The notes beneath the pieces are model-generated. The model was given only the letters and a program-made list of their open reading frames with translations, did not search any database and was not told where the DNA came from. DNA of 64,000 nucleotides from Romanomermis culicivorax. Taxonomy: Eukaryota; Nematoda; Enoplea; Mermithida; Mermithidae. Made by a program: the position numbers and the translations under genes. The stretch lies in assembly GCA_963922205.1 (NCBI GenBank), contig CAWUHX010000131.1, forward strand, positions 868,001 to 932,000, written 5' to 3'. Each line of letters begins with the position of its first letter. Position 1 is the first letter of the stretch. Of this stretch, positions 33,183 through 47,100 are shown piece after piece.

Positions 33183-33454
33183 TCGTTTATAAATCGAAGA
33201 TTGATTTCTAATTTCGAAGTGAGATCGAAAGATTCATCTGCAAGTGACAACGTTTTTCTTGGGCGACGTCAATTTTCACAGCGGTTTTTTAGTTGTTGGC
33301 CTCTTCTGCGAGGTCCCAGCAGTTGCTGGCGAAAATTGCGTCTTTTTATAAACGTGTTGCGACTTCATTTATTAAATCGTATGATTTCAACATTCATTAA
33401 TCACATCGTCGCTAATTAAATTTCTGTTAACCGTAATATACGATACGACGTTTG

Positions 33455-33460
33455 AATAAA
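33455..33460 (+). terminator. BuGZ polyadenylation signal
   Basis: AATAAA followed by AAAATGATTGTTTTTCG, about 270 bp after the stop codon. It is the first canonical signal in the 3' UTR. Confidence 0.7.
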
Positions 33461-35026
33461 AAATGATTGTTTTTCGTCATTTCATTTTCACAAAGATGAG
33501 AAAATCTAGAATTTCTTAGTTTTTTGTAGTGGAAAATCAAATTTTAGTATATCTTTGCTCGAATATAAGTAAATCTAAAATCGATCCAATTTTAATGCAT
33601 TTCATGTGTTCGCTGTATTTCGATTCAGTACGCATTAACAACGAATAAGTCCCCAAACGTTCCGGTTTCTCACGTCTTTCGCTACACCTGAAGTGTACTA
33701 TTTATTTTCCGTGTCGTTTGTTGTTACCTTACAATTCAACTATAAATTTGCGAGCTCAAATATAGCCTTTAACACCTCTGAGCATAAAGTAGCTTCGTGT
33801 ATGCACGATTTTGAAGTCGGTACTTTCTCGCATTTTGCAATTTACTAATATGATTCTAAAAAGCAGACATTAGTTCTATGAGAATCTTGTTGAAGAACTC
33901 GGTCCGATTTCATCAGGGACTCAAGTTCCAGCTGACCTGCAGCCTATAACTGCATGTTATGCCGTTGCTGTTATGGTGCAGCTCAACTTCTTAATGTTAT
34001 AACATCCGGCAAGCTTATAAACTACCTGTTAGTGAACATTTTCGCCCAAAAAAGTTTACTCCTGAAAGAACTGTAACCAAATATCAATGATTCGAATTTC
34101 TCCGGAGTCAGTTTGATAAATTTCTGATTTATCTTTTCGTCAAGTGTGAAAATTTCGTGGTTAGACTTATTGCGCTACAGTCAGAAAGGCTTCTTTAATC
34201 CGAGTTGTACAGAATAACAAAATCTCATCGCCATTGTTTTGGTATCTACCACAAGTGCTTTGTGTAGGATACTGTTCTACCTACAGAATTTGTGGCATAC
34301 TCCGGTCCACTATGTTTTAAATCCTCGGAAGGCATTTGTTAGAGACGCCGTTAGGAATCGTACATGCTCTTGGAGGTCTAATCCTTGACCACATGCAGAC
34401 GATACCTATCATCCCTACCCGGCTGATCCCCAAAATATTTCCATTTCGGTAGGAATTCCAAGTATCGGCAAGCTTTCAATTTTTACATAGAGTAATTATG
34501 GAATATTCGTATTTTGATCAAAAACTTTTTGACTTATGTCATTTTAAAGTCTAAGAGAAAGCTACCTACGTGAGATGAGTGACTCCTGCTACATGTACAT
34601 ACGTGAGATCAGTGCATGATTTGCGTCGCTTTGCTTGAAGGTTTTAATAGAGTTTTTTACAGCGCAAATATTATTTATTAAAATATTTTTCAAATGATAG
34701 AAAATGTGCCCCATCCATGGATTGGGTCCCTAGCAGATTTAAGCTGCTTTACATGTATGGATGGTAGAAATTCGCTCAACACTGCTGCTCCTGAGATATG
34801 TGACATGCATGTAGATTTGATCAAACGTTTGAGCTCAATTGTCGTTCAATAATTTGTTGTTTATATATCATTGTGATGGAGGCAACAAGTGTCTAGTTCT
34901 CATTTCAATTGTCCCTGTCATTGGGTTAATTTTCATAAGATTTTTGGCTTACTCAATCGCTGACTCTTGTTTTTTTTATAGAAAATTGGTAGAAAATTCA
35001 TTCAGTCACAGATATACGAGTTTGTG
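33461..35026. other. intergenic between BuGZ and IMMP2L
   Basis: Mostly unremarkable AT-rich DNA. At about 33903-34000, CCGATTTCATCAGGGACTCA, AGTTCCAGCTGACC and GCAGCTCAAC match the left arm of the 32019-32307 element, so a diverged half copy is present. No other gene was seen. Confidence 0.5.
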
Positions 35027-35146
35027 ATGGTATCGGTTCGATTGGTGTTTCGCAGATTGAATATTCTTGTAGTTGGCGTGGGCACCATACATTTTTTTGG
35101 GACAAAAATCGGGTGTGTAAGCAAGGTTGTCGAGACTAGCATGCAA
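35027..35146 (+). CDS. IMMP2L: IMMP2L exon 1 (membrane anchor, catalytic Ser)
   Basis: ATG at 35027, 40 codons, donor CAA|GTAAGA in phase 0. It encodes MVSVRLVFRRLNILVVGVG and ends in VETSMQ, the catalytic Ser region. Family proteins continue with P at this point, as exon 2 does. Upstream 5' UTR exons cannot be excluded. Confidence 0.85.
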
Positions 35147-38100
35147 GTAAGATGCCGTTTACAGCTTCGTTCATGAATTTTTAGTTCAAATCTCGGCGTC
35201 TAAATGTTAATTTCGAGAAATTGTCTTCCCAGATGCTTTGGTAGTTTACATGAAACTTTCTGTTTTCTGGTTTTCTTCAGCGGCCGTGTGCTAAAACTTA
35301 GTCTGTGCAGCAGCTAGTTGCTATGTTAAGGGTTTCGATAATGCTACTTTGTTTTATGTTAAAACCTGGGGAGCTCCATCTCTGCTGGTATGTAACATTT
35401 ACCCAGCAGAAACTATGTTTCAACATATGGCTCCTGAATCGGAATTTTCTAGCCGACATTCAACAGTACGATCGACAATGATTGTGTATTTTTGAATCGC
35501 TTCGCGGTTCGAAATTTCGACGTCCAGAACGGCGATATAGTAGCTTTCATGTAAGTTTTATAAGGAAGATTCTCAGAGGAAATATGTTTGTCAAAACTTT
35601 TTTATGACAATTTTATATTAATTTTTGGTAATGCATTTGTTTTCTCACGTTCAAAAGCTTCATTAGTTCGAAGACAGTATTGCATTTTATTAAAAACAGG
35701 TGCGTTCAACATTAGAATGGCAGCATGAAAATACGAACAATATCACAACGTAATCCACGAAATTAAAAATGTACATCTAGGATATATAAGACACACGGTA
35801 CATTTAATTAGGCACGGGCTATTTTTCTGAAGGGCTGTCAGAAAAATTAACATATATTCGAGTAGAGAAGATAAATTTTCGGGATGTATAACCTTTATTT
35901 TTAGTGTTTAGAATTCGACATATGCTAATTTTAGGAAGGAATTTTCAGATTTCCTGTCCGTTATCTCAGTTTTTGTTGGAGCTGTCACAAATTGACATTA
36001 TGTTTGATCCGTAAAAAGCGCCGAAAGCTGACCCGTTGTCAGACGGATTCACATAAACATTGCACGACGTCCTGGGCGTTGGGGGCACGCTGTCGAACAA
36101 AAATGATTTGCAATCTTGCGGCGTGGCTACGTAGTTGCACCCGTGAAAATGAGATGTGCAGATGTTACCGTAGAGCGTAGGTCGGCGTTTTTTCAAAATA
36201 ATGACCACGATTAGCAGGCAAACAAGAACGAAAACCATGACAATCAAGGTGACTATGATGGCCAGATTTCCGATTTTTTCTTTATCGTCGAAAATAGTTG
36301 TCTCTGTTGTTGCTGAAGAATTTTTCGTACGGAATTCTACGCAGCTAAAAATTTCTTCTCGATTGTCCAAAGACAAGCAAACTTCGTAGGCGGTACCAGG
36401 TTTCAAATTTTTGATTTGGTAGCTATTGCTGTACGGGAATTTGGTTAGCGGTTGAATTTGATTCTCATCCAAAGACGCTGACATTTCTTTAGTACGGAAA
36501 ATTAGTTTTAGATTGTCGAACACAAATTCATTGAGATCATTATCGATTCTCCATGTGATTTGGACGGTACGATCGGTCATGTGACTGGCCATCAATTCCA
36601 ATCTCGGTTTATTTTCCGTTCGGAAGAATTCTATCGTAGCTGTCGCTCGTCCCGAATCGTTTTCGGCCAAACAAGTATAATTTCCCGATTTAGCGTCCCG
36701 CTCTAAAATTAACGTTTCGCCGCTGTTTTTCTGTTCTAAAATTTGGTTATCGGGCGATAACCAAAAAAGTTTCGGTTTTGGTTCGCCGATCGCTCGACAA
36801 TCGAAAATTATTTTTCGATCGTCAACCAAAATTGCGGCGATTTGAGGTTGGCATTTTTGCGGTAAATCGTCCGATTTGAACGAAGTAAAAAGTTTGAATT
36901 TATGTTCGAAAGGTGAATTGCAAATCATACGATCGACGTCGCGAATTTTTAAAAATTGTTGGTCCAAAATTCGTCGTAAAAATTTCGAATTACAGTCACA
37001 TGCTAATGGATTACCGTAGAAACTCATTTCGGACAAATTTCGTAAATTTTTAAGCACAGTTTGTGAAATAGATGACAAATTGTTATTATGTAGAAATAAG
37101 TGAGTAATTTCTTGAGTTTTCAAAAACGCCCAAGGGTCCACGTAACTCAAATGCGGGTTATCGTGCAAGTCGACGATTAATAATTCGGGTAAATTTTTAA
37201 AGGTAGATTTTTCGACCAAAGTTAATCGCGGCATATAATTGAAGCTGACGTCTTTCAAATGCGGAAAATCGGTAAAATCGTTGGATTTTAAGGATTTCAA
37301 CGGATTGTGGTTCATATTTAAAGAATTTAAGCTTCTTTTGAGTTTGGATAGCGCTTCTTTGGGTATTTCAGGTAGAAGATTGTAGTCCAAATTCAAAATC
37401 TGTAAACTTTGTAAACCTCGGAATACATTTTTGTGCAAGCGTTGCAATTTATTGCCGTTCAAATCTAGACGCCTCAAACTCGGTAAATTGTCGAAAGCGT
37501 CCGTTTGCAGGAACGACAAAAAATTATTGTCCAACCGAACTTCGCGTAAATTATGCAAATTGGCGTTTAACCACCAATTCGGCTGAACGTATTCGATCCG
37601 GTTGGCCGACATTTCTAAAGTTTGCAATTTCAATAATCCGTGGAACGTTTGATCGCCGACTCCATTTTGTATGTAGTTGTTCGATAAAGCGAGACGTTCC
37701 AAGTTGAACAACCCGGCGAATGTATAATCAGCCAATGAAGTTAAGCGATTGTTATTCAAATCCAAAATTTGCATATTATAAAATTCACGGAACTGACTAT
37801 CTGATCCCAAAGATTCGATTTTATTATCGGACAAATCCAAATGGATCAAATCGTGCAGATAGATCGGCTTATCCTCGAACAAATCGGATAAATCGTTGTT
37901 GCTCAAAAGTAATATTTGGACGTCTGGCGGCAAATTGGCGGGAAATTCGGTCAAATTTCGGTTCGAGCAATCGATGGTACGAAGATCATTCTGCAGAAAC
38001 CATTCGGAGCTGGCCAAAGAACAACGACAGTGTTTGGGGCAGTTTGCAGGGTTCCAAAAGCCTGAGGACGACCCTGTTGATCCGCAGATTATTGAAACCA

Positions 38101-41100
38101 CAATCAAAGTAAAGTAAAACATCATCTGAAATTGAGACCCACGGGATTTTCAAGTCACAAAAACTAAAGCATGGCTGTAAAATTGAAATGTCACTGGCTG
38201 AAACCTGTTTTAAATAGATCACAAGATTAAAAGATATGAAAAATCGATAAGCAAGAATATTTTTAAAATTTATATTTGGATTTTTCAATTTTAATTCTGA
38301 CTTGCAATTAGATAAGTTTTGAGAACCGAGTATATTTTCAGTTTCATGTTTAAATCTTTTTATATCCACGACCGGTATTACTGTACGTCAAATGTGCAGA
38401 GAAGAAATGGAAAAATAGCCTCGCGGAATCAAGTGATATATAAATATTTCCTTCTTAACAGCTCCCTCGAGTATATATTCCGATGTCTACAATTATTTCA
38501 AAAACCTGGATATCTCAAAGATTTGCCGTTGCAGGAGGAAAAGATAGAAAAATAACCAATTTTCGTCACTCCAGCACTATAACGAAAGATGCACAATAAA
38601 CATCGAAGCTCTTTTTCACTTATAAAATGTCGATAATGAAAAAGCGAGAGATGTTGTAGGAGAGATTTCCTCATTTCGCGTAATGGCCTTTTTTCTAGCG
38701 TGATTGTCGAAACTAGAATATTCCACAAAAAGACTGCCCGAAAAATAAATACAAAATTGTCCCCAAGGTATTCTGATTGGATTGAGTTTCCAGTTTCGTT
38801 CTCGATGCGCGTTTACTGTAGCTATCTGCTTTATACCGAGACAACAATGATTAGATTAAACAACAAGTTTGATGAGCTTGACTTCAGGCTATACTCACGT
38901 TGAGCAGATTTGTCATTGGGAACGAATTGGTCGAAATTTTTATTTATGCTCCTAAATTTTATTTTCTGATCACAAGTTTCACCAATGAAATTTAAATATT
39001 GAAAAGCTATCTTGTAAAATTCAAACGGCATTATTCGAAAATAGACAAGGAAAATTAAAATTAACATAAAAACTAGTACGATTACAAGTGACTTACAATT
39101 TCTTGCGTTCTTGTGGATACTGTAGACACGAAAGTGTAAATCCTTATCTGTACACACAAATCTATCCACTTCCAGACCCAAAAATGTAGAACTCTTTCTC
39201 GAAGTATGAACTATTCTAAAAATATAATACCTAGTCCTTTTCTTATACGTTACTTCCTTGATAACTCACTCTCTCTAAGACACGCGCTGGTTTGACACTA
39301 GATAGAATGATCATTAACAAGGAAATGAGAGACGAGAAACATCGAGCGCATAAAAGCGAAAGTCTCCAGGCTACTACCTAGTTTTAATGTAATTTTCGCA
39401 ATTATACACGCATCTAAATGGCAGTTTTGTCCTCGGGCTACTGGTCGTTCTGTCGTAGAAGGTATTGTAAGTAAAATCCCCATACACAAAACTACTGTAT
39501 ACACGCGAGCCTGAACATACAGCAGGCCTCCGTGGGAATATCCCTAAATCCATTCATTACGATTTTTTACGGTATTCGTAGAAGTACAGGTATTTTTGTA
39601 CATGACAAAACAAATACAGGCCATCACGTGCACTTTTGGTGGAAAGATCTCTGCTCGAGTGAACCTCTTTCACTTAAATAAATAATAACAGTTCGGAAAA
39701 AGAACAGGTGGCCGACGGTCATCGTCATCTCTTAATCGGCCCTTTTTGAGAAAGTCCGTGGGAAAGACCTCGAACGAAGACGAAAATCTCGTAAAACTCC
39801 AAACATGTGTTTAGCGGATGGGAATGGAGAAAAATTAGCCCAAGGAATAGTGGTAGCATTACGAAAAGACGAAAGAATCATTCGTGGGGATTTTCAGGAT
39901 GAAATCAAAAGGAATATTGAGGCCGAAAATAGACATTAGTTCGTGAGAGTAATGCGCATCTGCTACATTGAATAGATGTCCCACGAGGAGATTAGGCTAA
40001 AATTTCTGTTATCAAACATAAAAAAGCCAAGGATTAGAATTCGAACATTATTCCACCAGCTATATGAGCGTTCAGTAAGCTTCGAAAAATACTGATATAC
40101 TGATAAAGCTTAAATGTTGCAATTTGGTATAGCATTTACTTTATCTACTGTACCTACTTTTATCATAATTTCATATGCGTAACGGCTGTCACTGTTGAGC
40201 TATTCGTATTTACACTTTTTCTGTCGTAAATTTTTACATCATAAGTTGAAAATTAAGTACACATTGCAGACTCAAATAAAAGGTCAACGCATGTTTCAGG
40301 AATTTTCTGGGAATGTTAAGGTTACAAAACATTCAAATATGTTTCATTCTGTGCTCATGTGCTCATAAGCGTTGTTCTCGAATTCGAATATCATTTATCG
40401 TAATTAAATTTATTTAATAAAACAGAACATGTTTATCTATCACGTGTCTTAATTTTTTCTTCAGAAACCCCGCCAATTCAACTGAAAGGTTCATCAAGCG
40501 CGTTGTTGCTCAAGAAGGTCAGCGAGTTAAGTAAGTACACCGCTATTTTTTCCTGACTGACCGCTAGACCGGTTTCAGGAGCTTGAAAGACTTTTTTAGC
40601 TTGAGGATTTACTACCGCCCAGAAACCAAGTTTTATCTGACCATTTCAACACTCCATTTTGATTCCAAATGAAAATGACGTAGTGATTCATGTAGAAGTA
40701 GCTTCAGCAGCAGACATGCATGGCAAGCATTTTCCGGGGGTTGAGGATCCTCGGACTTTTTTATCGAGAGAGTGAGGGTGATTGAGCAGAAAAACAAAAA
40801 ATTTTTTTCCACAAGCATGTTTTCCATACAAAATAAGTAAAAAAGCAATTAAAAAATTGTCTAAAAAAGTTCAGGGGGTGTTTGATGATTTTTTTCGTTC
40901 AGAGGGATAGTGATCGACTGAAGCCCCGGCTCCGGAAAATCCGGCTTATTTGTCGACCTCCAGACTGGACGGTGGATAAAAATGGCCGGATGCCGGAGGT
41001 TTTTAGGTCAAATTTAGTAGATGTCTATACAGCCGTGATTTCAATATTTTCTGTTATATATTATTAGTACGATAGATAAAATTTCTAGCATCAGTCAATT

Positions 41101-44100
41101 AACTCGAGTAAATAAAATGTTGAAGATTAGAGATGCAACTGGTAGAGGAATATCGGGTCCAAAATTTCAAGAATATTGGGTCCGAGTCCATGTTTTTAAG
41201 AATATCGCATCTGGGTCCGAGTCCAGCGAAATAGTCGGGTAATTTCGGGTCTGGGTGCATTATATTTTTCAAAACGCTAATCTATGTGGCATTCTTTTAC
41301 TTTTGTGTATTTCTTCATATAATAAAAACTAGTGATGTTATGGGGTTCAAAGTTTTGAAGATATCGGGTCGGGTTCAATAAAATAGTCAGGTAATTTCGG
41401 ATCTCATTTCGGGTCCGAGTCCCCGATACATCTCTAGCATCGGGTAGCATATTTTGAATATTCCAGGTCCAAAATTTTAAAAATATCGGGTTCGGGTCTG
41501 GGTTCAAATTTTAAGAATGCGGGTCCGGGTCCTGCAAAATAGTCGGGTAATTCCGGGTCCGTTATATTTTTCCACGCGCTAATCTATGTGACATCATTAA
41601 GACACGATTTCTGAGAGATTCGACCTACTGCTCCATTGACCTGTGATAACTTGTAAATTGATAATATCTGAAAATGAGATATTTTGAGTGGTTTTACATG
41701 CTGAGTATTGTGACAGCATTCATTCGGCACAAAAGTCAAGATTCGCATACCCACAGTATACCAAATGTTGGAAGTTTTGCAGTTCTTGGGCTTGTTTCAA
41801 ATTGTAAATATCTGAATGTTCATTACATATGTTTATTACATATGGTATGAAAAAATTTCCAATATTTTACCCTACGCTTTTTATGCTATTTTAATGTGTC
41901 AAAAATGAAGTCGAAATAACCCGAAAAAGTAAAAAGTCATTTGAAGCTTTTTTGGGCACCACATATAAGATTCCACAGAATTTTTTCTTCATTTCTGTAG
42001 CCACTGATGTCCAACACATTGTATTAAAATTTAAATCAGGTTTGTGTACCGTTTTAGAAGCTGTAGATGTGTGGACATCCTGAGAATTGAATGAAAAATC
42101 CTGTTTAATGTCACTAAATATGTTTTCAACGGGATTCAGGAACATGAAAAAATTAGCAAAAAGGTGCCTTTTTTGGCCTTTTTTGTGAAAATTTTCGACT
42201 TTTTCGACCCTCCCAAAAAAATTGCGGGTTTACCCCCCCCCCCCAACTGGTTGAACCTCTTACGTATGTACAGGAAACATTTAAAAAGTTCGTATTGGAC
42301 AAATAAAAGGAAATAACGTGGGTCGAATCACTGGTACAATTTAATCGATCTATTCATAATGGTTGTGCAACAGAATGTCGCCGAAGATATGCCTCCAAAA
42401 TTCTTTTTTTGGTAATTCAATTGAATAAGTCGAAGCTGCGAATAATGTTTCAAAGTGAATGACGTCTCTCTGACCCCGGCCTATGTTATAAGGTGTAAGA
42501 AAATTCTTTATAATTGAAGCCCCCCCCCCCCCGTTTCACGCCACTTGAGGTTAGCCAGATAGATAAATGAAATGGCAGTCGATTGCCTTTTAAATACAAC
42601 AAAGTGCATTGGAATAACTCTTGCGTTTTCCTGTAAACAAACGTCATGAAATGACTCGATTTCTGAAATGTTATGAAAATTAACATTTTTGACCCTTCAT
42701 TTGAAGCATGTCGTTCAGCAATTATCAAAGCTAGATAAATGAAAGTTTAACAAGACTTCAAGCCACATTTTCTCTTCTAATTTATTGTATAGGTAATGAC
42801 GAATCCTATTTTCGCTGAACTTTATTGGTTGGGGATTTTTTTACGTTCAAAAAGATATTTGAATGACTCTGCAAAGTGTGCCAACCGCTACAACCCCCAA
42901 AACGGTACACAAATCAGATTGAAATTTTAACACCTGTTAGACATAAGTGCCTACAAAAAGGATGAAAAAAGATTATACAGCATCCGATGAGAAGGTGCCC
43001 GGAAAGAGGACCAAATGATCTTTTCGATTTTTCCACCTCCTTTCAGACACTTTAAATAGTGTAAAACGTGTAAAATACAAAATTAGAGAAAAATTTCGAA
43101 GCAGTATGTTAAACCACACAATATACTCATTTTTTGGGTGTGATTAATTTTCAACTTACCATATTCAAGATGGAACTTCTCAGAAACTGCGTCTCAAAAT
43201 TGATGTGGAAGAGACAACATCATTTCAAAATCGTATCGCTTGGTTGAGGCACAATAAGTGGGTTTGAGTCACTAATACATACATAGTCTTCCGTGAAATA
43301 TGAATGACTAAGCATCTCTATAATTTCGTTCTTGATCCTTAGATCAATATTATTGATAAAATTCTATATTGAAAAGACGACGATTACAAGGAAACCGGCC
43401 GAAAAACGGTTATTTGTGAAATATAACTTGGTTGCTGTAGATTTTTAATCTAAGTCAGTCTGACAATGATCTAAGCAAGAAAGTGTTGATTTGTTACTTT
43501 TTATATTTCAATAGTTAATTGATGCGTCACCACATTCTTTAACATGAGTATTTGTTTTCAGCTGAACAACTGTGTTATACATGAGACGCGAATCAGAACT
43601 GTAACAATTTCTTCAGGTCCAACAAAATAGTTGGGTGATTTCGGGTCTCATTTTGGGTACGGATACCCGAGACATATGTAATGAAAAGACGTCGTTATAT
43701 CACACTTATGATGAGGTATTTATCTCAAACTGAGCTGAAAGAACATTGGTGTACGATCCATACTAGTAGTTTACAATGGAAATCTCGTGTTCAAATTCCC
43801 AAGAAATCATTCCTGAAAAAGCACATCAGCCATGCCCCAGCAATGAGTAGTTGCTATGACCCGGGGTTTTTCCCGCCTTGTTCGGACTTTTTTGGCTGTG
43901 GGAAAATTTTTTTTGGCATTTCCCGCGCACAACTGAAATTTTTTTGGACGTTTCTGCTGCTTTCGGTGATGAAAAGGCGCATTTTGATGCAATTCAGAAG
44001 GTCAAAATCTCAAATTTTCCCGGCACTTCGCGTCGGCAATGACAATAATTAATAATATTCACTTAATTAAGCTGAATTTATAGAATACATTTCCAACATT

Positions 44101-47100
44101 TCATAAGCTTTTGTGCTCACAAATTCTCTGATACTATGCACCGGAAAAGTTGAACGTTCATTGTTTTCATGATTTAAACTTTCGCATCTTATTTATCAAT
44201 TAATAATGTTCAGTATTAGGTTTGAATTTTATTGGAAATTGAGATTTTTTATTGATCTCAGAAAAAGGCAGGATAAGAGTTGAAAAGACTCATTTTCCAG
44301 CGTTCCACAATATCCACATCTATAAATCAAATCAATTGTGGAATCAGTTAAAATTTATAAATCTTCAGCTCTAATCACCGAAATGCCAGTAACAACTATT
44401 AATTTTACTCACTCATTTTTAAAAAAACGTTGAGCTTGAAAAGCTGATGCGTTTCAAGATCTACAATTTTATATCATTTTACACAGAGGTCCCCAAGGTC
44501 GAAAATTTAGGTAGGGGTAAAATCGTGAATTTTGAGGGTAGTACTTGAAATATGCGGTGACCTTTTTTTTTTTTGCTCCCAATTTTTTGCCAAGGAGGGG
44601 GGAGTTGTAGTACTCTAACCACATAGAACTTACATAAATGAATAATGCCCCTACTTTATGCTATTTACAGTCAAAAAACATTTACTACTTCAACTCCATT
44701 TTCTAGCTCCCAATCATGCAACTTTAATGCACTAATTATACGTACAGAATAGTCACGCTTTGAAGACTGTTGTGCCAACTGATTCCTGCACATTTCAAGA
44801 ATCGGGCACAACATACCTTTGGAAACATTGTTTCAACCAGCAGTATGGGTGATTAGCTGATTAGGCTTGGAGCAGTGCTTCCATTTGAATGTCCTGATGC
44901 TGAATGTGACTTTAGTATTATTAATTCCATTAGACTATGAATTACTAGTTTCAAACCAAGTACCACTCCTGATCCACGTCAACAGACCTCACATGTCTCA
45001 ACTCATAGCAGGAAAGTATGCCACAGCTTGGGTAACCATATGCGCACAGAAGACCCAACGCAGAAACGGGGAAAAGGAAAGGAAAGCATGAAGAGGCAGC
45101 ATTTTAAGAACATAATGTTTTTCTTCCCAAGGGGCGATTTTTTGATTAATCACAATACATAAGTCATTATTTCATCTCCCAATTATATTTATAATGATTT
45201 TCTACAAGTAGTATATATTAATGTGCTGATGTCCTTTCCTAAAAATCGCTATATGGCACAGAAGTTGCATACTTTCCCATTATCATTTGCTCAGTAAATG
45301 TGTCAAAAAGAGCAGTGAGTAATTCCTCAGAATCACACATTCTGCAATTTTCCTCGAATTAGTATAACCTACTGGGGAGAGGATGAAGTCTACCAAAATT
45401 TTTTGGTATAGTGAGCTGTTTTTATGGGGGTAGTAAATGAATTTTCAAATCTAAGACGGGGGTAATACCCCCCCCCATGGGGTGCTCTGATTTTACACAT
45501 TTTTGCAATCAACAATTTCCGCTCATTTTGCATATTTTTCTTCAACAAACTCGCCTCCGGACACTGACTTAAGATCTAAAGCTGAAAACAGTCGGAATGA
45601 AAGTTGTGAAGATGGAGTCAGCCCTTCTGAAAATAAATAGTGATATAGTTTAAAAAATAAAACGTTGATGGAGCTCAAGTTCAGGTATAGGATTTGTAAC
45701 ACTATATTTCCTTACGTCTCCGCCTTCACCCGGCCTCTAGCACCAGCCGGAGTCGGAGGTGAAAGTTCCTCCGGCCGGAGGTAAAATTGGATCCCCGGTC
45801 GATCAGATGTCAGGGGGCTTCCAGGGTCTCATGTAGGGAGTTAACCCCTGCCCGATTTGCATGTATACTCAGCAGAACTATTAAGGTAGTGCAAATAGTT
45901 TTTGGAATAAAATTGTAAAAAATATCTATGTTATTAATTTTTGTCAGCAAATTTGAGAAATTTAAATAAAAAATTGATGCTGTTCTCAAAATCATTTATA
46001 TACGTAATGCGTTTACTATAAAATTCGTTACCAAAAAAAATTCTTACAGGTCGGTTGGGTACGTTATTTTCAGTTCTGTGATATAATTTGGCAGAAAATA
46101 GTAAAATAGGAAAGAGTAAGTACGTGATTTCGACTTTTATTATTTAGGAGCATTTCGAGAAAACAACTATAGTTTACTTCTAAATTCCCACTAGTTGTTC
46201 GTCACCTAATATCTTTTGAGTGGACACTTCTTTGAATATTTCTCAATCGATCAATCGCTCATTATTTCTCAATAGTATTTCACGAAGAATTTCGGGTTTT
46301 CAATATTTCATCTGTATGGTGGTTTTCTTGCATTGAGGGCTACTAATGGCGAAACATATCTAATACCGGCGGGTCATATTTGGGTTGAAGGCGATAATTT
46401 ATTAGCTTCGAGAGATAGCAACATGTTTGGTCCGGTAAGTTTACAGCAAGCCATAGAAATTAACTATTTTTTTCTGTCGGTTCTGTGTTCCAAATCGAGA
46501 TTACCGATCAATGATGATGAGAATACTAGGGTTTGGGGGCAAGACTACTCAGCACTCAAAGCCATACTTTTAAAGTGAGATTAGAGATTACTTAAGCAAG
46601 CAAATCATATGCTCTCGGGGTATTTCACTTTCAGAAAGTGTGTTGGAATAAGGCATGTACAATGCACTTTCTTACGAAAAATAATACTATTCCTAATTTA
46701 TGAATCAATGGAGAATCTTAGCTGAAATGAAATGAAAAGAAAAAGAATCATCTTTTAAATTTTCCTATGAATTATACATGGAATATACATGAAAGATTAA
46801 TGGAATATACATGGAAGATCAAGGGTAGGTTAATCTATTTGTTAGTATGTTAGCCGCAACTCGGGCTAAAGTTTTTGGTGTCTTTTTCAGGTATATTTTT
46901 CTACAAGTATACTATTAAGGTCTAAATAACACAAGGCAGAGCAGCGAAGTAAGAGTTGCAGGAGCAATCTTGCAGTGTATGCTCCACTTTTTCTACCAGA
47001 TTTTTTTGTTCTCTTTGTTTTATCCCACAACTACTTCTAGATTGCTTCGGGGTTACTCGCTTTCCACTCCTTTCACTTTCTGTGATACTACGGTGGAGTA

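Larger units (their letters stand above)
40531..46337 (+). other. IMMP2L intron 3 (5.8 kb), repeat-rich
   Basis: It holds the GGGTCC repeat (41128-41575), a TTAAGACAC element (41597-43197) with an insert, and a hAT-like copy (43858-44470). From 44471 to 46337 I see only short G/C-run fragments (for example 45455-45482 with GGGGGTAATACCCCCCCCC) and no gene. Confidence 0.55.

Noticed and set aside
36201-38117. Plus-strand frames across the LRRN-type gene
   Set aside because: They are antisense shadows of the 719-aa receptor, which has clear domain and codon evidence.
44867-45091. 74-aa frame at 44867
   Set aside because: No recognisable domain, no splice context, and located in a repeat-rich IMMP2L intron.
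46338-46434. IMMP1L (subunit 1) as an alternative identity
   Set aside because: The DSNMFGP and THIIWP..RW blocks fit subunit 2. Subunit 1 typically has DSR.YGP and a different C-terminus.
46441-46578. Continuation of IMMP2L exon 4 to the stop at 46578
   Set aside because: The next exon (47812) joins in phase and supplies the conserved THIIWP C-terminus. The extension is intron sequence after GTAAGT.
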